Positions 7,025 to 11,830 of a stretch of 11,830 nucleotides of DNA are shown here, piece after piece (position 1 is the first letter of the stretch; each line of letters starts with the position of its first letter). The stretch comes from an uncultured beta proteobacterium. GTDB lineage: Bacteria > Pseudomonadota > Gammaproteobacteria > Burkholderiales > Burkholderiaceae_C. Below the pieces are notes generated by a model, which was given only the letters and a program-made list of their open reading frames with translations, was not told the origin of the DNA and ran no database searches. A program made the position numbers and the translations under genes. The stretch lies in assembly GCA_903928325.1 (NCBI GenBank), contig CAIYQF010000453.1, positions 1 through 11,830 on the forward strand. Direction: 5' to 3'.

Positions 7025-7960
7025 TTACCCCTTTGCTTCAATATCCACCGGCAACGCCTGGCTGCGGGTGCAGACAAATACGCCGCCCATGACCAACACC
7101 GTACCGCCCAAGACCCAGGGCGTGAGCGGCTCGTCCAGTACCAGTGCCGCCATGGCCAGCGTCGACATGGGTCCGACCATGCCCACTTGCGCGGCCAAAC
7201 CTGAGCCCAGGCGTTCAATGGCCATCATCACCAGCACCACCGGCACCACTGTACAGGCGGTGGCATTGACCAGCGACAAAACCAGCACCTGCGGAGCCAG
7301 GGTGAGCAGGTTCTCAAGCGGGCGCATCAGCAAAAATTGCGCGATGCAAAACCCACAGGCGACGCAACTGGCCAGGCCGACTAAGCGCAAGGCGCCAAAG
7401 CGGCGCACCATCTCACCACTGTAAGACAGGTACAGCGCGTAGCTGACGGCACTGGAAAACACCAGGCCCGCGCCCAACCAGACGTGCTCACCCGTGAGCC
7501 GGACCTCGTGGCCAAACACCAGCAGCACGCCGCCATAGCTGATGGCCAAGCCCAGCCACTGAAACGCGCTAATGCGCTTGCGGTACAGCACCGCGCCCAA
7601 AATCAGCACCAGCGTCGGGTTGAGGTACAAGACCAAGCGCTCAAACGACGCGCTGATATAGGCCAGCCCGGCAAAGTCCAAAAAACTCGCCAGGTAATAC
7701 CCGGTCAAGCCCAGCCACACCACGCCCAGCCAGTCTTTGCGGGTCAAGGCCAGCGCAGCCACCCCATTTTTTGGCCGCCCTGTCCACCACACCATGGCAA
7801 GAAAAAACGGCAGCGCCAGCAGCATGCGCAGCATCAACAGCGTGATGGCGTCCACCCCGTGGCGGTAGGCCAGCTTGACGATGATGGCCTTACCACTAAA
7901 CGCCACCGCGCCGAGCACGGCCAGCGGCAAGCCCGTGGCCAGGGGTGGCTTTGCCTGCAT
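7025..7960 (-). CDS. EamA-family (DMT superfamily) permease
   Basis: Inner-membrane transporter of the drug/metabolite transporter superfamily, 311 residues from the chosen start. Two EamA repeats are visible with about ten hydrophobic segments. The first repeat contains a GKAIIVKLAYRHGVDAITL-like opening and LVLYLNPTLVLILGAVLYRKRI; the second ends in GPMSTLAMAALVLDEPLTPWVLGG, a typical EamA signature. Such permeases usually export amino acids or other small metabolites, although uptake has been reported in some; the substrate is unknown here. The frame is open to 8095, but Met at 7960 fits the normal N-terminus just before the first helix, and the upstream extension is polar and lacks family features. 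No strong ribosome-binding site is seen. It is the first gene of the six-gene minus-strand run, with the SDR start two bases after its stop. Confidence 0.9.
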   Translation of the reverse strand: MQAKPPLATGLPLAVLGAVAFSGKAIIVKLAYRHGVDAITLLMLRMLLALPFFLAMVWWTGRPKNGVAALALTRKDWLGVVWLGLTGYYLASFLDFAGLAYISASFERLVLYLNPTLVLILGAVLYRKRISAFQWLGLAISYGGVLLVFGHEVRLTGEHVWLGAGLVFSSAVSYALYLSYSGEMVRRFGALRLVGLASCVACGFCIAQFLLMRPLENLLTLAPQVLVLSLVNATACTVVPVVLVMMAIERLGSGLAAQVGMVGPMSTLAMAALVLDEPLTPWVLGGTVLVMGGVFVCTRSQALPVDIEAKG

Positions 7961-8032
7961 GGCCGCTGTTGCGTGGGGGAAGGTGGGGTGATCTGGGGAC
8001 AAAAGGTTATTCGCAAAGAGCTTATTTCGGTG

Positions 8033-8048
8033 TGCATTGTCGCTGCCA
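8033..8048 (-). promoter_or_regulatory. Candidate sigma-54 (-24/-12) promoter for the minus-strand gene run
   Basis: On the minus strand the sequence reads TGGCAG, five bases, then ATGCA. This gives the invariant GG and GC with exactly ten bases between, close to the RpoN consensus TGGCAC-N5-TTGCA. Transcription would begin about 60 bases before the permease ATG. One short match can arise by chance, and no sigma-54 activator gene is visible. Confidence 0.3.
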
Positions 8049-8182
8049 CAGCAGGTCCTCATGCTGATAGCACCGGAATTTCTGCGCCCCGACACTGCGC
8101 CAACCGAGCCGATTTTCTGCGGCGCCTGGCGACGTACTGCAGGCGAAGAGCCTCCGCACGCATGGCTCCAATCCTGAAATAA

Positions 8183-8231
8183 CTTTCTATTTTTTTAATA
8201 ATTTCTTAATAAAAAATTACTACCGTATGGT
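8183..8231 (+). promoter_or_regulatory. AT-rich promoter region of the nucleotidase gene
   Basis: About 38 bases here are nearly all A or T, in contrast to the GC-rich surroundings, and resemble an UP-element or nucleoid-protein site. TATGGT at 8226-8231 could be a -10 box, with a poor -35 (TTCTTA) 17 bases upstream. I looked for a Pho box of CTGTCAT-type repeats and saw no convincing one. The exact start site is uncertain. Confidence 0.35.
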
Positions 8232-8257
8232 TGTTCTTCCATTTCTATTGAAAAACC

Positions 8258-10633
8258 ATGCCACAACAACGCCTCATCCCCTATTTCAACAAGCGGGTCC
8301 AAGCCGCTTTTCTATTGACCGCTCTTACGACCGCACTGGTCGTCGCATGTGGCGGCAGCTCAAACGGAGTTTCAGTCAGCGGCACGGCTGCCACCGGTGC
8401 CGCGTTTGCCAACGCAAGCGTCACGCTGCGCTGCGTTGGTGGTTCGGGCACCGGAAAAACCAGCACCGATGGAAGCTACGCCGTGTTCGCGTCAGGTGGT
8501 TCTACGCCTTGCCTGCTCGAAGCCAGCAACGGAAGCAATGCCATGCACTCGGTCGTCGCCAGTGACAGCGCCAATGTCGCCACCGCGAACATCACACCCC
8601 TGACCGAGCAGTTGGTCGCCAATTTATCTTCGGATACCGTCGACACGACCGCATTTTTCGCCGGATTTGGCGCCAGCAGCGCCGCCTTGCTGTCGTCAGC
8701 AAATGTCACCCAGGCCCAAACTGCGGTGTTTGCCGCCTTGTCGAGCGCTGGTATTGCAAGCAACGGAGTGACCGATGTGCTGAAAGCGCCTCTGGTTGCC
8801 AAGACCAGCAGCACGCAGTTGGGCAACAGCTACGACCAACTACTCGACACCGTAGCCGCCACGGCGGTGCCGGTAAAAATCATTGCTCTTAACGACTTTC
8901 ACGGTAATTTCCAGGAGCTCAGTCTCACGTCGAGTGGCGGCAGCATGGTGCTGCCTAACGGCAGCGCAAGCAGCACGCTCAACGTAGGTGGTGCCGCGTA
9001 CCTGGCGACCGTGGTGAAAAACATACGCGCCAAGAACGCCAACAACATCATGGTGGGTGCAGGCGATTTGATGGCAGCGTCTCCGTTTGCGTCAGCGATC
9101 AACCATGACGAGTCCACGGTGGACATCTTGAACCAAATTGGAGTCGAGGTTTCTTCGGTCGGTAACCACGAGTTTGACCGCGGCATTACCGAGCTCAAGC
9201 GCATTCAAAACGGCGGCTGCTACCCCGCTGCCAACGGCCAAGGCGTCGTGGGTGTAGACACCTGCTTGATGGCCGGCGGCACCTTCTCCGGCGCCAAATA
9301 CAAATACCTGGCCGCCAACGTGATCGACACCAGCACCGGCAAGCCCACGCTGCCTGCCACCTATATCAAGCGCTTCGGCACGGTCAGCGTCGGATTTATT
9401 GGTTTGACCTTGAAGGCTACGCCCAATTCGGTGAGCGCTGACGGCGTGTCTGGTCTGCGCTTTGACGACGAGGTCACCGTCATCAACACCTACGCCAGCC
9501 AGCTCAAGGCCCAGGGCGTCACAGCGGTTGCCGTGCTCATTCACCAAGGTGGTCAAACGACGTCCACCACCGTGAACGACAAGACTTGCCCCGGCTTTTC
9601 CGGTGACATCAAAAGCATTCTCGACAAGCTCAACAGCAGCGTGGACCTGGTCGTTAGCGGGCACACGCACCAAGAGTACGTTTGCAACTACCCCACGGCC
9701 AGCGGCAAGTCGATTTTGCTGACCTCTACCGGCTACTATGGCCAGGCGATCAGCGAGATTGACCTGACCTTGAAGCCCGGCGTCGGCCTTGTCAGTGCAA
9801 GCGCCAACACGGTCCCGGTGATCCGGTCCGTCAACTCAAACAAGGTGGCGCAGGTCGCGCCAACGGGCTTTGCGGTCGTTGAAAAAGACGCCGCCATCGA
9901 CGCCCTGGTAACGAATTACGTCAACTTGTCCAATACCGCTGGCAACCTAGTCGTGGGCTCTGTGGCCACGGACATCAAACGCGCCTTGTTGGCCAACGGT
10001 AAGGACCGCGACGAGACTAACGAGAGCGCCTTGGCAGATGTGATGGCAGACAGCTATTTGTCTGGGGTTCCAGGATATACCGCCGATGTGGCCTTTGTGA
10101 ACCCCGGCTCTGTGCGGGCGGACCTGCTGAAATCTGTGACCGGTAAAGCCGATGGCGCAGTGCTGTACTCTGAGCTAGCCACCATAGAACCTTTTGCCAA
10201 CAACTTGATGGTCCTGAATTTGACTGGCACGCAAATCATTCGCTTGCTAGAAGAGCAGTGGGAAACGCCCAACCACACCGCCAAAACCAACCCCGACAAA
10301 GGCACTGTGGGGCGCATACTGGGTGTCTCCAAGGGCTTCACATACACGTACGAAAACAGCGTGACCCCTGGCGCCGCAAAGGGTTCTGGCGCCCGTGTGG
10401 TCAGCGGCAGCGTCAAGCTCAACGGCGTGGCGATTGACCCTGCCAAAACCTACAAGGTCGTGACCAATAGCTACCTTGCCACTGGCACTGCGCCCGACAA
10501 CTTCACCACGATGGCACAGCAGGGGGCGAACAAGTTGGACACCAAAATCATGGACTTGGACGCCTTTGTTGCCTACTTCAAAGCCAACGCCAACCTCAGC
10601 TCCCCGGCGGCCCGCGTCACCCGCCTGAACTGA
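8258..10633 (+). CDS. Lipoprotein bifunctional metallophosphoesterase/5'-nucleotidase with extra N-terminal domain
   Basis: Predicted surface or periplasmic lipoprotein of 791 residues. A hydrophobic signal (about 15-30) ends in the lipobox LVVAC, with Cys31 as the lipidation site. Residues about 37-90 (SGTAATGAAFANASVTLRC... TDGSYAVF) resemble a carboxypeptidase-regulatory/prealbumin-like beta fold, and an Ala/Ser-rich helical part follows to about 200. The metallophosphoesterase domain then shows NDFHGN (212-217), GD (269-270), GNHEFD (302-307), His429 and GHTH (468-471), the dinuclear metal ligands. The C-terminal nucleotide-specificity domain has NPGSVRADL (615-623) and EPFANNL (644-650). 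It should release phosphate and nucleosides from external nucleotides. UshA-type enzymes are about 550 residues, so the N-terminal region is an addition of roughly 170. The ribosome-binding site is weak. It stands alone, ending at a strong terminator. Confidence 0.95.
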   Translation: MPQQRLIPYFNKRVQAAFLLTALTTALVVACGGSSNGVSVSGTAATGAAFANASVTLRCVGGSGTGKTSTDGSYAVFASGGSTPCLLEASNGSNAMHSVVASDSANVATANITPLTEQLVANLSSDTVDTTAFFAGFGASSAALLSSANVTQAQTAVFAALSSAGIASNGVTDVLKAPLVAKTSSTQLGNSYDQLLDTVAATAVPVKIIALNDFHGNFQELSLTSSGGSMVLPNGSASSTLNVGGAAYLATVVKNIRAKNANNIMVGAGDLMAASPFASAINHDESTVDILNQIGVEVSSVGNHEFDRGITELKRIQNGGCYPAANGQGVVGVDTCLMAGGTFSGAKYKYLAANVIDTSTGKPTLPATYIKRFGTVSVGFIGLTLKATPNSVSADGVSGLRFDDEVTVINTYASQLKAQGVTAVAVLIHQGGQTTSTTVNDKTCPGFSGDIKSILDKLNSSVDLVVSGHTHQEYVCNYPTASGKSILLTSTGYYGQAISEIDLTLKPGVGLVSASANTVPVIRSVNSNKVAQVAPTGFAVVEKDAAIDALVTNYVNLSNTAGNLVVGSVATDIKRALLANGKDRDETNESALADVMADSYLSGVPGYTADVAFVNPGSVRADLLKSVTGKADGAVLYSELATIEPFANNLMVLNLTGTQIIRLLEEQWETPNHTAKTNPDKGTVGRILGVSKGFTYTYENSVTPGAAKGSGARVVSGSVKLNGVAIDPAKTYKVVTNSYLATGTAPDNFTTMAQQGANKLDTKIMDLDAFVAYFKANANLSSPAARVTRLN

Positions 10634-10659
10634 TTCTTTGTTTTGTCCTTGACCTTCCA

Positions 10660-10682
10660 CCCTCCCTCGGGAGGGTTTTTTT
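10660..10682 (+). terminator. Intrinsic terminator of the nucleotidase gene
   Basis: CCCTCC, tetraloop CTCG, GGAGGG, then seven T residues. The perfect GC-rich stem and T-run form a textbook Rho-independent terminator 26 bases after the nucleotidase stop. The right arm (GGAGGG) is also the only good Shine-Dalgarno sequence for the gene starting at 10683, so the hairpin would bury that site in any readthrough RNA. Confidence 0.9.
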
Positions 10683-11180
10683 ATGCAAAAAAGAATTCTT
10701 CGATACCTTGTTTGCTTGCTGTTGGGGGCAACGGGCACGGGTGCCATGGCTGGCCAGCCCAGCACCGCTCAATTCGACGCCCTGCACCAGGCCGCAGCGC
10801 AAGGCCAAGAAAAGTGCTTCACCCAGATTTACCGCGACACCAACGCCTACGCCCAGTGCATTCGCAATTTGGCCAGCGCCCATGCAGCGCAGCCGATGGA
10901 ACAGCTTGGCGTCTACTACTTCGGTTTTGTCGGCGCACTGAGTTACATGCGGGTCAGCCAAGCCGGGGTTGAACCCATAGCCCATGAATTCTTGAAAAGC
11001 TTCCGCAAACTTCAAAAGTCAGCTGGTCTCAGTGACGCGCAGCTTTGTGCCAGCGTGCCTGGCAATTGCGAAATTCGCATCGGCCAAACCCTGTCGATGG
11101 AACGCGCCCCCGCTCCTGCTCCTGCACGCTCCCTGCGCCCGGTGTGCCAAGCGGGCGTATGCCGGATGGAAGGCCAGTAG
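10683..11180 (+). CDS. Small exported cysteine-rich protein of unknown function
   Basis: I do not recognise this 165-residue protein. It has a clear Sec signal peptide: MQKR, hydrophobic core (LRYLVCLLLGATGTG), and probable cleavage after AMA at 21-23. The mature part has six cysteines (45, 59, 122, 129, 155, 160) that fall in three close pairs, which suggests disulfide bonds in the periplasm. The centre (about 70-115) is helical with aromatic residues (YYFGF), and an APAPAPA linker at 142-148 leads to a short C-terminal tail holding the last pair. The start is supported by the signal peptide and by GGAGGG eight bases upstream. That site sits inside the upstream terminator hairpin, so expression may depend on a promoter I cannot see or on readthrough. 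It lies between the nucleotidase and marR genes with no evident partner. Confidence 0.8.
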   Translation: MQKRILRYLVCLLLGATGTGAMAGQPSTAQFDALHQAAAQGQEKCFTQIYRDTNAYAQCIRNLASAHAAQPMEQLGVYYFGFVGALSYMRVSQAGVEPIAHEFLKSFRKLQKSAGLSDAQLCASVPGNCEIRIGQTLSMERAPAPAPARSLRPVCQAGVCRMEGQ

Positions 11181-11239
11181 GCGACGACACCCCCCATAAC
11201 CATTGAAAGTACGCCCCGTATTTCATGCCAGGCCAGTAT

Positions 11240-11251
11240 TTGCCTAGGCAA
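11240..11251. promoter_or_regulatory. Perfect palindrome, candidate MarR operator
   Basis: TTGCCTAGGCAA is a perfect 12-bp inverted repeat 16 bases before the marR start codon, directly upstream of a -10-like TACAAT. Its length, symmetry and place fit autorepression by the dimeric regulator encoded next to it. No experiment is known to me; the assignment is by position and form. Confidence 0.6.
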
Positions 11252-11255
11252 GCAA

Positions 11256-11261
11256 TACAAT
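11256..11261 (+). promoter_or_regulatory. -10 box of the marR gene, possibly leaderless
   Basis: TACAAT matches five of six bases of TATAAT. Transcription starting about seven bases after the box would fall on the A of the marR ATG at 11268. No Shine-Dalgarno sequence precedes that ATG, which agrees with a leaderless message. No good -35 box is seen, and the palindrome at 11240-11251 fills the spacer. Confidence 0.45.
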
Positions 11262-11267
11262 ACGCTC

Positions 11268-11825
11268 ATGGTTAACCCTGACACGTCGGCTTTCTACGAC
11301 CCGGCCAACTACCGCCCAGAAGACAGCGTGGGCTATTTAATGCGCCTCATTTTGAGCAGCATGGCCCACGGGATTGATACGCATCTGGCAGGCTCGGACC
11401 TAACCAACGCGCAGTGGCTGCCCATGCTCAAGCTGCACTTGGGTCACGCATCCACCGTGGCGGAACTGGCGCGGGCTTGCAACCTGGACGCCGGGGCCAT
11501 GACCCGGATGCTCGACCGGCTCGAAGCCAAGGGCCTGTGCAAGCGCATCCGATCGGAGACCGACCGCCGGGTGGTCAACATTGCGCTGACCGACACCGGG
11601 CGCACGGTGGCCCAAGGCGTTCCTGGCGTTTTATGCACCGTCTTGAACCAGCACCTCACCGGCCTGAGCACCGACGAGTTTTCTGTCTTCAAAAACCTGT
11701 TGCAACGCGTGTTGGCCAATACCGCCGGGTCCGAAAACACGCCGCTGGCCTGGTTGTCGCCATCGGCTCAATGTGCTACCACCCCCCTTTCATTCTTGCC
11801 TTCAGGAAACCCCGATGCCTCTTAG
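11268..11825 (+). CDS. MarR-family transcriptional regulator
   Basis: Dimeric winged-helix DNA-binding regulator of 185 residues. The N-terminus (RPEDSVGYLMRLILSSM, 16-32) is the typical dimer helix region. The winged helix is TVAELARACNLDAGAMTRMLDRLEAKG (63-89), where AGAMTRMLDRLE is the recognition helix, followed by the wing RSETDRRVVNIALTDTG (95-111), which carries the conserved DRR. The last helix of the fold ends near residue 152. A 30-residue polar, Pro/Ser-rich tail follows that looks like translated spacer DNA and runs into the start of the next gene. The ATG at 11268 fits the family N-terminus. MarR proteins often repress an adjacent efflux or catabolic gene and release DNA on binding an aromatic ligand. 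The likely target is the gene starting at 11815 together with its own promoter (inference). Confidence 0.93.
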   Translation: MVNPDTSAFYDPANYRPEDSVGYLMRLILSSMAHGIDTHLAGSDLTNAQWLPMLKLHLGHASTVAELARACNLDAGAMTRMLDRLEAKGLCKRIRSETDRRVVNIALTDTGRTVAQGVPGVLCTVLNQHLTGLSTDEFSVFKNLLQRVLANTAGSENTPLAWLSPSAQCATTPLSFLPSGNPDAS

Positions 11826-11830
11826 CCCCC
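11815..11830 (+). CDS. Start of an unidentified gene running out of the window
   Basis: An ATG at 11815 is preceded by AGGAAA five bases upstream, a good ribosome-binding site. It reads MPLSP before the window ends. It overlaps the last 11 bases of the marR gene in another frame. Only five residues are visible, so no function can be assigned. A MarR neighbour in this position is often an efflux component (outer-membrane factor, EmrA-like or MFS protein) or a detoxifying enzyme, but that is only a guess from context. Confidence 0.5.

Larger units (their letters stand above)
7961..8257. promoter_or_regulatory. Divergent intergenic control region
   Basis: This 297-bp gap separates the minus-strand permease start from the plus-strand nucleotidase start and must hold promoters for both. 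The left two thirds are GC-rich and contain the sigma-54-like element at 8033-8048. The right end (about 8183-8220) is strongly AT-rich, with a T-run at 8190-8196 and an A-run at 8211-8216. No small gene, tRNA or repeat array was seen. A longer plus-strand frame that crosses the left part is the antisense shadow of the permease gene. Confidence 0.6.

Noticed and set aside
7961..8095. 45-residue N-terminal extension of the EamA permease
   Set aside because: The extension is polar with clustered Cys, His and Asn residues and does not resemble the family. The Met at 7960 gives the usual length.
7484..8182. Long plus-strand frame opposite the permease gene
   Set aside because: The product is rich in Gln, His and Arg with no motif, typical of an antisense shadow of a GC-rich membrane-protein gene.
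8183..8220. Pho box or terminator in the AT-rich stretch
   Set aside because: No pair of CTGTCAT-like repeats at the right spacing was found. The T-run/A-run inverted repeat has no GC stem, so it would not end transcription well.
8227..8565. ATG at 8227 in a different frame from the nucleotidase
   Set aside because: Its product is Arg/His-rich and lacks domains. The frame from 8258 has a lipoprotein signal and all metal motifs.
11171..11238. Nine-base direct repeat AGGCCAGTA at 11171 and 11230
   Set aside because: One copy lies at the end of the small protein's coding sequence, the 59-base distance fits no known site arrangement, and a single 9-base repeat can occur by chance.

Overview
The window looks like chromosomal DNA from a betaproteobacterium of the order Burkholderiales, most likely Comamonadaceae (inference). 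The grounds are high GC, the ileS-lspA arrangement, an orphan Bug-type tripartite tricarboxylate receptor, a beta-keto acid cleavage enzyme, and a MarR regulator with a short palindrome next to its start. I see no tRNA, rRNA, CRISPR array, insertion sequence or integrase.

Layout. (1) 2-1551, plus strand: the 3' part of ileS overlaps lspA by one base, the usual housekeeping pair. (2) 1573-7960, minus strand: six co-directional, tightly spaced genes. In transcription order they are an EamA-type permease, a short-chain dehydrogenase, a quinone oxidoreductase-like dehydrogenase, a BKACE (DUF849) enzyme, a Bug-type periplasmic receptor and an ArnT-like membrane glycosyltransferase. Gaps are 2 to 67 bp, so a single transcript is plausible. 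(3) 7961-8257: a divergent control region of 297 bp. (4) 8258-10633, plus strand: a large lipoprotein 5'-nucleotidase/metallophosphoesterase with an added N-terminal domain, closed by a strong intrinsic terminator. (5) 10683-11180: a small exported cysteine-rich protein of unknown function, whose start codon directly follows the terminator T-run. (6) 11268-11825: a MarR-family regulator, overlapped at its 3' end by the apparent start of another gene that runs out of the window.

How the genes may work together. Permease, SDR, oxidoreductase, BKACE and Bug receptor together suggest uptake and breakdown of an unidentified carboxylate. The SDR or oxidoreductase would make a beta-keto acid, which BKACE would split using acetyl-CoA. 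This is inference from family membership, and the substrate is unknown. The glycosyltransferase at the end of the run has no obvious link to that pathway.

The points most worth a second look are these: the SDR lacks the canonical Tyr-x-x-x-Lys pair; the terminator hairpin after the nucleotidase contains the only good ribosome-binding site of the next gene; the MarR gene appears to have a leaderless promoter with a perfect 12-bp palindrome in its spacer; and ileS contains a sharply AT-rich patch. I did not find a clearly new multi-gene defence or mobile system here.
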